Source: JBAXXL01 sp038206725
GTDB taxonomy: Bacteria; Bacteroidota; Ignavibacteria; Kapaibacteriales; UBA2268
Length of the DNA: 38,585 nt
Reading direction: 5' to 3'
NCBI GenBank assembly: GCA_038206725.1
Contig: JBBRAO010000032.1
Coordinates: 1-38,585, forward strand
In this document: one piece after another, positions 1 through 9,037 of the stretch
Position numbering within the stretch: the stretch's first letter is position 1
Layout: each line of letters starts with the position of its first letter
The notes under the pieces: model-generated
Told to the model about the DNA's origin: nothing
The model's input: only the letters and a program-made list of their open reading frames with translations
Database searches by the model: none
Position numbers and translations under genes: made by a program

Positions 1-52
1 ATATTACACACTTTTACTAAAAATGTTTTCCCAAATCAATATTCACCTAAAT

Positions 53-76
53 AAAGACGTTTTTATCAACGTCTTT
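53..76 (-). terminator. Hairpin after the phosphatase-like gene
   Basis: An 8-bp perfect inverted repeat (AAAGACGT at 53-60, ACGTCTTT at 69-76) lies 25 bases past the end of the gene at 101-820. On the minus strand it is followed by a short T-rich run. It plausibly ends the long minus-strand gene run, but the U-tract is poor. Confidence 0.45.
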
Positions 77-100
77 TGATTTACTTTTTATTTTATTTCC

Positions 101-820
101 CTATTTCCCCAATAATATCTTCTGCTCTTCTTTCGTTAGTTTCAAATCCGAATAGGGCTTGAATTCGTTTATCTTGTTTACTATATGCTCATAGCCTTTG
201 GTTCCACCGTCAGCGTGTTTTTTCCAGTATTCCACAGCAGACGCGTTTGAATAATCACAAAATTGCATCAGCAGAAGTGCCGAAGCGTAGCCCGATTGGT
301 GCCAGCCATTCCAACAATGCAGATAAACGGGACCCTTATTCGGAGTTTTAATTACGAGATAGACTAAGTCGAGCAATTCGCGAATTTGCTTATTGTTGGA
401 GAGTGTGTTATATAAGTATTTTAATGTGTCTTTTTTATCTTCAGAAATCACTTTTGATGGCGAATTTTCGAAGTTCTTACCGTATAAATACACAGCGCAG
501 GAGAAACCTTCGTTTGCCAAATGCTGTAAACCGTCCTGAGGTAGAGGCATTTGGTTTTCGCGTTTATTGGTTTTGTGGTAAAAATTATTGCCGCCGCCTC
601 GATAGGCGATACCATAGAGAATGGTTCTCATATTGCGTGTGCCGTATAACGCATTGTAACCGTTCCCGAAATTATCAACGATTTTATCACTTAGATTGGT
701 TACTTTGTAGCGTGTCTTATAATAATCAGCTCTTTCTGCGAGCGATTTTGGATTATCTTTAGAAAAAAGAATAAAACTGAATACAAAGATAAATAATAAA
801 GAAAAGGATATTTTTTTCAT
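101..820 (-). CDS. Secreted tyrosine/dual-specificity phosphatase-like protein with altered active site
   Basis: A 239-residue protein with a signal peptide (residues 1-20, hydrophobic core ending FILFS), so probably periplasmic or secreted. The segment VYLHCWNGWHQSG (residues 165-177) resembles the Cys-based phosphatase loop HCxxGxxR(S/T)G: Cys169 and Gly172 are present, but the residue five after the cysteine, normally the phosphate-binding arginine, is Gln175. From family knowledge, loss of that arginine usually abolishes or strongly lowers tyrosine phosphatase activity, so it may be a pseudophosphatase or act on another substrate. It starts 12 bases after the sensor kinase gene and reads in the same direction, so the two are probably co-transcribed. 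The fold assignment rests on this one motif. Confidence 0.6.
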   Translation of the reverse strand: MKKISFSLLFIFVFSFILFSKDNPKSLAERADYYKTRYKVTNLSDKIVDNFGNGYNALYGTRNMRTILYGIAYRGGGNNFYHKTNKRENQMPLPQDGLQHLANEGFSCAVYLYGKNFENSPSKVISEDKKDTLKYLYNTLSNNKQIRELLDLVYLVIKTPNKGPVYLHCWNGWHQSGYASALLLMQFCDYSNASAVEYWKKHADGGTKGYEHIVNKINEFKPYSDLKLTKEEQKILLGK

Positions 821-832
821 AATTTAGATAGA

Positions 833-1954
833 TTAATTTATTGGTAATTTAATATAAAAAGTGGAACCCTCGCCAAAAACGCTTTCCAATTCGATTTTCG
901 CATTTATTAAATCAAGATATTTTTTCACGATTGATAGTCCCAAACCTGAGGAATGTTCATCACCGGTCGGTTGTGCGGAAAGTTTCTGGTAGCGGTTAAA
1001 CATCTTCTCTTTATCCTGCTCCGAAAATCCTTGTCCTTCGTCCTTAATAGAGATAACGATTTCTTTTTCAATGAGTTCAACATTAATAAATACGTTCTTT
1101 CCGGGATTGGTATATTTTACAGCATTCGAAACTATATTATCCAAAATATGCAGTAAAGCACGGCTGTCAGTTTTTAGCACAATCTCATCTTTTGGGGGTG
1201 TCCAATGCAAAACAATATCTTTTTTCTTTGCCCGCTCGGCGAATAAAGTGGCTATTTCTGTGATAATTCTGACAATATTATATTCTTCGATATGAACATA
1301 TATTTTTCCTGTAGCTATAGCGTTAACATCTAACAAATCCATTATCAATTGAAGCATTTTCTCAGTTGAAGTAAGTATATCTGTCGAAAATTCTTCAATT
1401 TCGTCACGGCTCATATCCTTTTCGCTGAGAATCAATTTAGCAAGCATCGAGATATTATAAATCGGATTTTTCAAATCGTGGGCTACTATTCCCAATATTT
1501 CGTTTTTCTCATTGTTCAAACGTTCCAAAACTATATTATCATAATTAACCCTACGCTGGTATTGCTGAAGCCGTAAATGAGTCCGAACACGGGCATATAA
1601 TTCCGAAGCGTTGAAGGGTTTGGTGATATAATCAACCGCGCCCAAGTTAAAGCCTTTAACCATATCTTCTTGTTCTGTGGCGGCGGTTAAGAAAATCACC
1701 GGAATCATTTTCGTTAATTCATTCGCTTTGAGTTTTTCAATCACTTCGAAACCACTCATTCCGGGCATCATTACATCCAAAAGTATCAAATCCGGCAGAA
1801 TTTCTTCAGCTAATTCAAGTGCTCGATTCCCATTAGTTGCGATGCTGAATTCGTAATTTTGTTTTTTTATGTGGCTACTAATGAGAGTAACATTTGCCGG
1901 ATTGTCGTCAACGATTAATATAAGCGGTATTTCTCTGTCTAAAACTGTATTCAT
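833..1954 (-). CDS. Hybrid response regulator-histidine kinase
   Basis: A 373-residue soluble two-component protein. Residues 10-130 form a receiver domain: acidic pair Asp16-Asp17, phospho-acceptor Asp60 in LILLDVMMPGMSGFE, Thr90 and Lys112. A HisKA dimerisation helix follows with His159 in IVAHDLKNP, then a HATPase domain with N box (DNIVSNAVKYT), G1 (DEGQGFS) and G2 (GLGLSIV). There is no membrane segment or periplasmic sensor, so it probably receives phosphate or a signal inside the cell through the N-terminal receiver. No output DNA-binding domain is present. It lies between phoH and the phosphatase-like gene. Its partner cannot be named from the window. Confidence 0.9.
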   Translation of the reverse strand: MNTVLDREIPLILIVDDNPANVTLISSHIKKQNYEFSIATNGNRALELAEEILPDLILLDVMMPGMSGFEVIEKLKANELTKMIPVIFLTAATEQEDMVKGFNLGAVDYITKPFNASELYARVRTHLRLQQYQRRVNYDNIVLERLNNEKNEILGIVAHDLKNPIYNISMLAKLILSEKDMSRDEIEEFSTDILTSTEKMLQLIMDLLDVNAIATGKIYVHIEEYNIVRIITEIATLFAERAKKKDIVLHWTPPKDEIVLKTDSRALLHILDNIVSNAVKYTNPGKNVFINVELIEKEIVISIKDEGQGFSEQDKEKMFNRYQKLSAQPTGDEHSSGLGLSIVKKYLDLINAKIELESVFGEGSTFYIKLPIN

Positions 1955-1993
1955 ATTGTATATTCTTATTATTTGTACGTTATCATTAATCGT

Positions 1994-2947
1994 TTAAGAG
2001 TTTTCATTTTCATAAGCGTTTATTATTTCAGCGACTAATCTATGGCGAACAACATCTTCTTTTGTAAAATATACAAATTCGATGCCTTCTATATTCTGAA
2101 GTAAATCGCGAGCGTTTGTTAAACCGGAATCGAACCTGTTCATTAAATCTATTTGCGTTACATCGCCTGTAACAACAGCTTTAGAATTAGTACCCAACCG
2201 CGTCAAAAACATTTTCATCTGCATACGCGTCGCATTTTGAGCTTCATCCAATATAATAAATGAGTTGTTTAAAGTCCGTCCTCTCATATAAGCCAAGGGA
2301 TTTATCTCGATTATTTCTTTATCCATCAGGCTTTTGACTTTTTCAGGTGTCAGCATAAATCGCAGTGCATCAGTCAAAGGGCGCAAATAAGGATCAATCT
2401 TCTCTTTTAAGTCACCGGGTAAAAAACCCAAGGACTCACCGGCTTCTACCGCCGGACGAGTAATTATTATTCGTGAAACTTCGTTATTGCGTAAGGCTTG
2501 CAACGCCATTGCTACTGCCAAAAAAGTTTTGCCGGTTCCGGCGGGTCCTATCGAAAAAACTAAATCATTTTGGCGTACTTTTCGGTAATATTCCATTTGC
2601 CTTGGATTTCGAGCTCTTATAATGTCTTTTGAGCCATAGAATATGACATTATCATCTTTGAAGGAAGTTTCGGAAACAGAATCTTTTAGACTTAATAAAT
2701 CCAAAACGGTTTTTACATCGTTCTCGTCTAAAGATTTATTTTTATTTAACAAGAAAATCAGCTCTTTGAAAATCTTTTCAATTAACTGAATTTCTTCCAA
2801 AGGACCTTTTAACTGAAGTTTGTCCCCGCGGAAAACCATTTCTGTCCCAAAGCGTTTGTCAATCAGCTCAATAAACGAATCTTTCGGACCAAAAAGTTGT
2901 TGTAAATCAACATCTTCAAATATTATTGATTTTTCTATTACTGCCAT
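1994..2947 (-). CDS. phoH: PhoH-family ATPase
   Basis: A 317-residue PhoH-like ATPase. The first ~100 residues resemble the small KH-like region of this family. The P-loop core has Walker A GPAGTGKT (residues 134-141), the family stretch TRPAVEAGESLGFLPGD, and Walker B FIILDEAQN followed by MKMFLTRLG and VVTGD. PhoH proteins are cytoplasmic NTPases linked to RNA metabolism and often precede ybeY; no ybeY is seen here. The gene belongs to the long minus-strand run, between hydE and the sensor kinase. Length and motifs are normal. Confidence 0.92.
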   Translation of the reverse strand: MAVIEKSIIFEDVDLQQLFGPKDSFIELIDKRFGTEMVFRGDKLQLKGPLEEIQLIEKIFKELIFLLNKNKSLDENDVKTVLDLLSLKDSVSETSFKDDNVIFYGSKDIIRARNPRQMEYYRKVRQNDLVFSIGPAGTGKTFLAVAMALQALRNNEVSRIIITRPAVEAGESLGFLPGDLKEKIDPYLRPLTDALRFMLTPEKVKSLMDKEIIEINPLAYMRGRTLNNSFIILDEAQNATRMQMKMFLTRLGTNSKAVVTGDVTQIDLMNRFDSGLTNARDLLQNIEGIEFVYFTKEDVVRHRLVAEIINAYENENS

Positions 2948-2989
2948 TATTATATCCTTAACATAATTGTAAGTGAGCTTTTAAAAATT

Positions 2990-4072
2990 TTATTTCGTTC
3001 GTTTTGCAAAATGTTTTGAATCGCCCCATTCATCAAATCCGATATCGTCGCCGGCAATTTTAATCCGTACTTCTAAGCAACCTCTGCACTCTTCGGGCGA
3101 TTCCGTAGTGCAAGGTTTATCTTCATAAAGTAAATATTCGTCTCTGTATTTCACCGGAGTTAAATTCGGCATAACAATATTTGCGCCTACCTTAATAGCT
3201 TTTTCTCGTCCTAATTTATCCAACGTCTGCATAGCTGTAGTAGCGGCTATATTTATATCCTTCATCATAATTCTAAGTATTGCAACCATCTTCAATGACA
3301 GGAAGAAGCGCTCTTCTTTAGGTATCAAAGTATCGCGGAATTCATAAAGAGGTGTATCGTGATGTTCTATATATGGACCCATTCCGCACATATCAATATC
3401 GAATTCTCGCATAAATAGCAAATCCTCGGCTAAATCTTCGACTGTCTGAAAAGGAAGCCCAATCATCACTCCGGTACCGACTTGATAACCCACTTTTTTC
3501 AATAATTTCAAGCAATTCAAACGTTCTTCGTAATTATGTTCCGCGTCGTTAGGATGCAATTTATAATATAGCTCGCGATTGGAAGTTTCAATTCGTAGAA
3601 GGTATCTTTTGGCACCCTTTTCATTCCAAAGTTTATAGGTTTCTTCGCTTTGTTCGCCGCAAGATAAGGTGATTCCCAACTTATTATCGCTCAGCTTCAT
3701 CATATCCTCTACCATTTCTGCAATGGTTTTTGTAAAAGCAGGGGAACTAATTTCGCCCGATTGCAATACAACTGAGCCGTATTTATTGTCATAAGCAAAT
3801 TTTGCCGCTTCTATGACCTCTTCTTTAGTTACTTTGTAGCGTTGGACGTTTTTGTTTCCTTTGCGAATACCGCAGTAGTAACAGTTTTTTTCGCAAATAT
3901 TCGAAAACTCTATCAAACCTCTAAAATATGTTTTGTTACCTATATACTGTTTTTTTACCTCAGCTGATTTTTTAAATATCGCTTCGGCTTCCGTTTTGTC
4001 AGCCTTCAGTAATGTTAATAAATCGCTTTTATCTAAATGCTCTTTTTCTAATAATTTTTCAATTTCTGTCAT
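2990..4072 (-). CDS. hydE: [FeFe]-hydrogenase maturase HydE, radical SAM
   Basis: A 360-residue radical SAM enzyme. The CX3CX2C cluster site is Cys60, Cys64, Cys67 in FSNICEKNCYYCG. The surrounding sequence (FRGLIEFSN, VLQSGE, TLSCGEQ, RYLLRIETSN, GVMIGLPFQT, TTAMQTLD, GANIVMPNLTP) follows HydE closely. A second cysteine set, Cys321, Cys329 and Cys332, has the spacing of the auxiliary cluster site of Thermotoga HydE. HydE acts with HydF and HydG in building the diiron subcluster of the H-cluster of [FeFe]-hydrogenase. Neither partner nor a hydrogenase gene is in this window. It sits between murB and phoH, a housekeeping setting. Confidence 0.9.
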   Translation of the reverse strand: MTEIEKLLEKEHLDKSDLLTLLKADKTEAEAIFKKSAEVKKQYIGNKTYFRGLIEFSNICEKNCYYCGIRKGNKNVQRYKVTKEEVIEAAKFAYDNKYGSVVLQSGEISSPAFTKTIAEMVEDMMKLSDNKLGITLSCGEQSEETYKLWNEKGAKRYLLRIETSNRELYYKLHPNDAEHNYEERLNCLKLLKKVGYQVGTGVMIGLPFQTVEDLAEDLLFMREFDIDMCGMGPYIEHHDTPLYEFRDTLIPKEERFFLSLKMVAILRIMMKDINIAATTAMQTLDKLGREKAIKVGANIVMPNLTPVKYRDEYLLYEDKPCTTESPEECRGCLEVRIKIAGDDIGFDEWGDSKHFAKRTK

Positions 4073-4092
4073 AATATTCCAAATTTATTATA

Positions 4093-5088
4093 TCATACTA
4101 CTAAAACTTCACGTTCTAATGTAATATTATAACGATTATTGATATCATTAATTATATTTTCACTAAATTCAAATATTTCCTTGCCTGTTGCTCCACCGTA
4201 ATTCACGATGACTAATGAATGTTTCTCCGAAATTCCGCAATTCCCCTCACGTCTCCCCTTCCAACCCGCGTTTTCAATTAATTGCGCGGCTGAAAGTTTT
4301 ACGCATCGTTCAGGTGCAAAATATGATTTCAAATCCTTATCAAATTTGAGCAGGGTTTTGTATTCCTGTTTTTCGATAATCGGATTTTTGAAGAAACTAC
4401 CCGCATTGCCATAAACTTTGTAATCCGGCAATTTTGAATTCCGGATTTCCATTATTTTTGTAGTTAAGTTGCGGGCATTTGTAATGTCGCCACAAGATTT
4501 TAAATCCGCATATTTTAAAATCGGTGTAAATTTCTTAGAGAGCTTATAGCAAACTTCAGTTATTATATAACGATCCCGTAAATAGTTCTTGAAAATGGAA
4601 TCTCTATAATCAAAATCGCAAGCTGTTTTATCAAATTGTTTCTCACGGGAATTAATTAAATTGGTAGCTTTCAAATATTCGAAATAATCCTTTTGCTCAG
4701 TTCCGTAAGCCCCAATATTTTGAACAGGTGCGGCACCGACTACTCCCGGAATTCCTACTAAATTTTCCAATCCGTACCATCCATTTTCAATGGCTTTATC
4801 TATAAACTCATTCCAAGAACATCCGGCTGATATTTCTACGGTCACATTTTCGCTATCCTCATTAATGATTTTAATCTTGTTGTTGGTATAATTTAAAATT
4901 GCTCCATTGTAATCTTTGGCGAATAGCAAATTACTACCACCCCCGAGAACAAACAATTTCTCATCTTTGAACTTTTGAATAGCTTCTAATATATCTTTTT
5001 TGTCGTAAAGCTCTACAAAATACCTTGTCTTAGCATCAACTGCAAAAGTATTTCGGTCTTTTAACGAATAGTTCTCTGTAATTTTCAT
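4093..5088 (-). CDS. murB: UDP-N-acetylenolpyruvoylglucosamine reductase
   Basis: A 331-residue FAD enzyme that reduces UDP-GlcNAc-enolpyruvate to UDP-MurNAc with NADPH, the second committed step of peptidoglycan synthesis, in the cytoplasm. Visible motifs are the N-terminal NTFAVD, the FAD-binding LGGGSNLLF, GIPGVVGAAPVQNIGAYG, the YRDSIFK segment, and GNAGSFFKNP with the proton-donor serine. Near the C-terminus GNCGISEKHSLVIVN matches the family. Length and motifs fit the type I (E. coli-like) enzyme. It begins one base after the GldM-like gene ends, suggesting co-transcription. Confidence 0.95.
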   Translation of the reverse strand: MKITENYSLKDRNTFAVDAKTRYFVELYDKKDILEAIQKFKDEKLFVLGGGSNLLFAKDYNGAILNYTNNKIKIINEDSENVTVEISAGCSWNEFIDKAIENGWYGLENLVGIPGVVGAAPVQNIGAYGTEQKDYFEYLKATNLINSREKQFDKTACDFDYRDSIFKNYLRDRYIITEVCYKLSKKFTPILKYADLKSCGDITNARNLTTKIMEIRNSKLPDYKVYGNAGSFFKNPIIEKQEYKTLLKFDKDLKSYFAPERCVKLSAAQLIENAGWKGRREGNCGISEKHSLVIVNYGGATGKEIFEFSENIINDINNRYNITLEREVLVV

Positions 5089-5089
5089 A

Positions 5090-6565
5090 TTATGGGTATC
5101 TTTTTATTTCTGATTTTTTGCCTTCAGCGTTTCTCGCTGAAACTGTAAAAGTAAACGGTTTTGATTTGTTCGACCTCTGAATCATAAATTGTTGTTCATA
5201 AGTATAATTCTGCGATTTCATCTGACCGCCTAATGGATAATAATCGGCGTTTCCGCTTATAATTAATTCGGTTACAATATTATCCCGACCTTCTGTTTTT
5301 CCGTAAGAATATGTAAAGACTTTGATTTTATCGTCACCAACCGATTGAATATACGATATTTTTGGATGTGGGTTTGCTAAAATCTTTGCACGTGTTGTTT
5401 TATCATATAGCTTTTCGTTTAAATATCGCTCTAAATAAACGTAATCGCCGGTATCCCGAGGTTCAGGAGTATAAACTAATTTTTTACCACCCGCTACCTG
5501 CTGTATAACTTCCCCCTTAGCAGTTTTTAATACTGAATAGGCATTTTGAGTAGAAAGAGCCGGTAACTGAGGGTCAATTCTATATTCTATTTCAGGATAC
5601 ATTGTTTGTGGTAATTTAGCATTCCCGATATTCTTAAGGACAACCGAAAATTCGGTTTCTGTTTTTCTACCATCGTTCCGAGTTAGTGAAAAACGAATTT
5701 TATTTGTGCCGTAATCCGGTGCGACACCATTTAATAATATCGTATTGTCCTTGGTGATTTCATAACTTGCAGAGCCACCATTTCCAGGATCGGACCGTTC
5801 GATTATGATTTCAGGCTTATTTTTGAGTTCGGTTTGCAAATCAATTCCGGTTATAAAGAGTTGATTTGCCCACTTTTCACCGGATAAGGTTTCAATAACC
5901 ACACTACCCGGTAAAATAAATAATTCACCTGTATTGGCTTTCGGAAAATCCATCCAACCAATGTTTTGCAATCCAAAACTTAGATTTCTGTTGATGGAAT
6001 CCAAGTTTGAACTTGCAAAGTCGAGCTCACTTTGTGTAACATAATCTATATTTAGTGAAAATTCTGTCGTAATTGTAATATATTCTTCGCCATACTTTTT
6101 ATCTTTTGGTTTTACACGAGCTTTGACTACTACTAAATATGTTTTATCCCGTGGATCATTCGTAGGTGGTTTCCAAGAAAATATTGCGGCTTTGTGTGGA
6201 TTATCTTCAGTGATTTTAAAATATCTGGTGGATGACCTTTTATTCATATTCAAAACCAATTGCTGATTCACAGATAAATCCTTTACAATGAAGTCAAAAT
6301 CAATGTCGCTAACTTCACCGGTATAGTAAATAGTATTAAGTGAGTCTATGCTTATTATTTTAGTACTGTCGCCGCTCAATAATATCTTAGCGTTCAACAC
6401 AGTTCCTACAGGTTTCAAACTGAAGGGAAATTGAAAAACATTGGTATTATTAGCCGCGTCGTCAGTGTTATTCTGATTTTTCGTTGGAATAATCAACATT
6501 AACGCCATCAGATATAAAACAAAATATATCTCAATGCCTTTTTTCTTTTTGAACGGTTTACTCAT
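5090..6565 (-). CDS. GldM-like membrane-anchored periplasmic protein
   Basis: A 491-residue protein with a short basic N-terminus, one membrane segment (about residues 11-28, IEIYFVLYLMALMLIIP) and a long, predicted beta-rich periplasmic part. Its length, its single N-terminal anchor and its position directly after a GldL-like gene match GldM, the rod that couples the GldL proton motor to type IX secretion. The sequence is not close to classical GldM, so this rests mainly on architecture and context. The start overlaps the end of the GldL-like gene by 8 bases, implying translational coupling. The T9SS cargo genes in the same window make a T9SS motor plausible. An alternative is another ion-driven envelope motor rod. 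Confidence 0.5.
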   Translation of the reverse strand: MSKPFKKKKGIEIYFVLYLMALMLIIPTKNQNNTDDAANNTNVFQFPFSLKPVGTVLNAKILLSGDSTKIISIDSLNTIYYTGEVSDIDFDFIVKDLSVNQQLVLNMNKRSSTRYFKITEDNPHKAAIFSWKPPTNDPRDKTYLVVVKARVKPKDKKYGEEYITITTEFSLNIDYVTQSELDFASSNLDSINRNLSFGLQNIGWMDFPKANTGELFILPGSVVIETLSGEKWANQLFITGIDLQTELKNKPEIIIERSDPGNGGSASYEITKDNTILLNGVAPDYGTNKIRFSLTRNDGRKTETEFSVVLKNIGNAKLPQTMYPEIEYRIDPQLPALSTQNAYSVLKTAKGEVIQQVAGGKKLVYTPEPRDTGDYVYLERYLNEKLYDKTTRAKILANPHPKISYIQSVGDDKIKVFTYSYGKTEGRDNIVTELIISGNADYYPLGGQMKSQNYTYEQQFMIQRSNKSKPFTFTVSARNAEGKKSEIKRYP

Positions 6566-7343
6566 TGACGTTGTTTATTTTTTTAACTAAAATTCTGCTT
6601 AATTCTTCACGAACTACATCTTCGACTTGCTTTTGTTGTAACTTATTTGTTGACTCGTTGAGTTTCTCAATGGTTTCCTTGAATTCACGTAATGTCTTAT
6701 TAGTTTCGCTCATTATGAGCATCATTTCAGGATTAGGGCTTACAGCTAAAGCATTTGCATTAGCCATTTTCATTACTTCATAAACCATTTCTTTTTGCTG
6801 TTGGTTGATATCGGTCAATGCTTGTGTAAGGTTTTCCAATTGCATAACCGCCGCGGCAAACTCGGTACCAATTTCACCAACTTCCGAAATCAAGTCTTCG
6901 CCGGTGCTTGAATCGTCTTCTTCATCAAGCAGGTCTTCATTTGGTGAAAAGAGCATCACTATAAACATAAAAACCAGCAATAAAGCTTCGAAGAAAACTC
7001 CGGCGATTACAAAGCGGTTATCCATTATATCCGAAAATCGCTGTAGCGCTATTAATACCAATAAGATTGCCGCACCGAAATACACAAATGAATTTAAAGC
7101 GGAAAAATAATAACGATTTATTATTTCCTCCATCCAAAGAATAGTTCCACGTCGAATCCCCAAAGGATAAACAACTTTGGTTTCTACATTTAGGTACCTG
7201 TCAATATTTTTACCGGAAATACATATTCTCCAGCAAATTAAAAATACCGCTATAGCACTACGTTGTTTTTCGTAACGCAGGGAGTGAAATATATCTTTAA
7301 GCAGTAATCTGCCTTTAACTGTTGCTAAATTTTCTATTTTCAT
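6558..7343 (-). CDS. GldL-like motor membrane protein
   Basis: A 261-residue membrane protein. Two strong helices span about residues 78-103 and 111-132, followed by a long polar region (about 150-255) rich in Glu, Gln and Asn that looks coiled-coil. The second helix contains Glu119 in GVFFEALLLVF, matching the conserved membrane glutamate of GldL that carries protons. The first ~70 residues, with a short hydrophobic patch at 30-44, are longer than in typical GldL; a start at Met71 (position 7133) would give the usual size, but 7343 fits the close gene packing. It overlaps the GldM-like gene. The assignment is by architecture. Confidence 0.5.
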   Translation of the reverse strand: MKIENLATVKGRLLLKDIFHSLRYEKQRSAIAVFLICWRICISGKNIDRYLNVETKVVYPLGIRRGTILWMEEIINRYYFSALNSFVYFGAAILLVLIALQRFSDIMDNRFVIAGVFFEALLLVFMFIVMLFSPNEDLLDEEDDSSTGEDLISEVGEIGTEFAAAVMQLENLTQALTDINQQQKEMVYEVMKMANANALAVSPNPEMMLIMSETNKTLREFKETIEKLNESTNKLQQKQVEDVVREELSRILVKKINNVNE

Positions 7344-7355
7344 TTTCTATCCATA

Positions 7356-7973
7356 TCAATTTGAGTATTTTGCTTTTAATCCGCTCCAAGTATCTTCGAT
7401 AGTGTCTTTAGGATTTTGATAATCATTCCAACGACGAATATACCACAAGCCATCAGTTTTTTTGATGATGTTCAACTGCATTTTACCACCGAAAACCCTT
7501 GGTGGATTCTCAATAAAATCGCACGTTATTCTGTAATCACTCAAATATACTGCTGAATCGCTTGTCATAATATCAAAACCTGAATTAGATAATTGTATTT
7601 TTGGATTTATTTTATCCGTATTATCTGCCGTTAGACTATTAAAATAATACTTTTCCGAATTTATATTCCATTGTATAAAAATACTTGTAAACTTGCTGAA
7701 AGCGTCCGAAGAAGCTTGAAAAACAAACATATCCTCGGCGAAACAGCTCATATAATTTTGTGTATTCAAATCCTTTACCGAATTGATAAAGTTTGAAACT
7801 ACTATATCGGCCGAAGTCGGTGGAACGAATCGTGTATTTTGATTGTCGGGAGGCTCGGGAGTGCGCGGAGCAAATAAATCGCAAGCCTGAATTAATCCCA
7901 CTATTATCAAAATGAGACAAATCCGTTCTATTATATGTTTTTTAACTTTCAATTTCTTTGCCAAATTTTCCAA
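7356..7973 (-). CDS. Putative lipoprotein ahead of the GldLM-like pair
   Basis: A 205-residue protein with a basic N-terminus, a hydrophobic stretch and a lipobox-like LIQAC (Cys31), then a Pro/Asn-rich linker and a compact domain. The region IVVSNFINSVKDLNTQNYMSCF followed by alternating strands ending GLWYIRRWNDYQ resembles NTF2/SnoaL-like alpha-beta barrels, though this is only pattern resemblance. It lies 4 bases after recR and 12 before the GldL-like gene. By position it could be an envelope partner of the motor pair, in the way the lipoprotein GldK precedes gldL elsewhere, but it does not look like GldK (no sulfatase-modifying domain motifs). Confidence 0.6.
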   Translation of the reverse strand: MENLAKKLKVKKHIIERICLILIIVGLIQACDLFAPRTPEPPDNQNTRFVPPTSADIVVSNFINSVKDLNTQNYMSCFAEDMFVFQASSDAFSKFTSIFIQWNINSEKYYFNSLTADNTDKINPKIQLSNSGFDIMTSDSAVYLSDYRITCDFIENPPRVFGGKMQLNIIKKTDGLWYIRRWNDYQNPKDTIEDTWSGLKAKYSN

Positions 7974-7977
7974 TTTC

Positions 7978-8568
7978 TTAAACTTTTACTCTATTTTCTA
8001 ATGCTCTGCACAATGTTGCTTCGTCGGAGAACTCTAAAGATGATCCAATAGGAACACCGCTTGCCAAACGAGTAACCTTAACCGGTAGATTCTCGAACAT
8101 TTTTGCAATATATTGCATCGTTATTTCACCCTCAACACTTGGATTGAGTGCTAAAATAACTTCATCTACACCGCTAAGACGTGAAACAAGTTCTCTGATT
8201 TTTAAATCGTCGGGACCCACTCCATCTAAAGGGTTTAACAAACCGTGTAGAACGTGATATTTACCCGAGAACTCATTAGTCCTCTCCAAAGCTACTATTA
8301 CCTTTGGCTCTTCTACCACACAAATTGTTTTTGGGTCTCTGCGTATGGATGTACAAATTGGACAAGGATCTACGTCCGTGAAACTAAAACACACAGAACA
8401 CATTTTAACATTTTCACCAAGACTAATCAATGTACTCGCAAAATCCTCAATATAATCCTTTGGTTGTTTCAATATATGGAAAACCAATCTTTGCGCGGTT
8501 TTTCGCCCAATCGAAGGTAGCGATGCAAAATACTCAACCGCTTTTTCTATGCTATGACTTGAATTCAT
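7978..8568 (-). CDS. recR: Recombination protein RecR
   Basis: A 196-residue RecR. It has the helix-hairpin-helix start (LPSIGRKTAQRLVFH), a four-cysteine zinc finger (CSVCFSFTDVDPCPIC), and a Toprim domain with ICVVEEP, HVLHGLLNPLDGVGP and ALNPSVEGE. RecR forms a ring clamp with RecF and RecO that loads RecA on gapped DNA. It starts immediately after ybaB, a widely conserved gene order (ybaB-recR). All expected motifs are intact. Confidence 0.96.
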   Translation of the reverse strand: MNSSHSIEKAVEYFASLPSIGRKTAQRLVFHILKQPKDYIEDFASTLISLGENVKMCSVCFSFTDVDPCPICTSIRRDPKTICVVEEPKVIVALERTNEFSGKYHVLHGLLNPLDGVGPDDLKIRELVSRLSGVDEVILALNPSVEGEITMQYIAKMFENLPVKVTRLASGVPIGSSLEFSDEATLCRALENRVKV

Positions 8569-8889
8569 TTATAAATTCATCCCGGGAATATTAGGCAACA
8601 TCGAGGAAATCCCTCCCATAGCTTCTTCAAGTAATTTATCAACATTATCTTTTGCCTTGTTTACCGCGGCAACAACCAAATCTTCAAGCATCTGAATGTC
8701 ATTATCCTCAGTTAATAATTTATCTATTTTGATTCCGGTAACTCTTCCTGCACCGGTCATAGTAACCACAACCATTCCCCCGCCCGACTCTGCGGTAACA
8801 ACTTGTGTTTTTACTTCACTTTGCTTCTTTTCCATTTCTTGCTGTAATCTTTTTACTTGACCCAGCATATTTTGCATATCAAATTGCAT
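8569..8889 (-). CDS. ybaB: YbaB/EbfC nucleoid-associated protein
   Basis: A small DNA-binding protein of 106 residues. The chosen start is the ATG at 8889, preceded by an AGGGA ribosome-binding site 4 bases upstream; a TTG start at 8904 would place that site inside the gene. Family features are MQNMLGQVKRLQQEM, the GGGMVVVTMTGAGRVTGIKID sheet and the LEDLVVAAVNKAKDNVDKL helix. YbaB proteins are dimeric nucleoid proteins, usually encoded beside recR as here. It is the first gene of the minus-strand run and diverges from pspA. Confidence 0.93.
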   Translation of the reverse strand: MQFDMQNMLGQVKRLQQEMEKKQSEVKTQVVTAESGGGMVVVTMTGAGRVTGIKIDKLLTEDNDIQMLEDLVVAAVNKAKDNVDKLLEEAMGGISSMLPNIPGMNL

Positions 8890-9037
8890 TTTGTCCCTCA
8901 ACAAAAATAATTTTCGTACGTATTAATATTATAAAATACAAATTTATCAATATAAATCTGAAAAATGATATAAATTATTATTATTTTGCAGATTATTTTG
9001 AAAACAAATTCAATAATTTATAATAAAAGGATACGCA

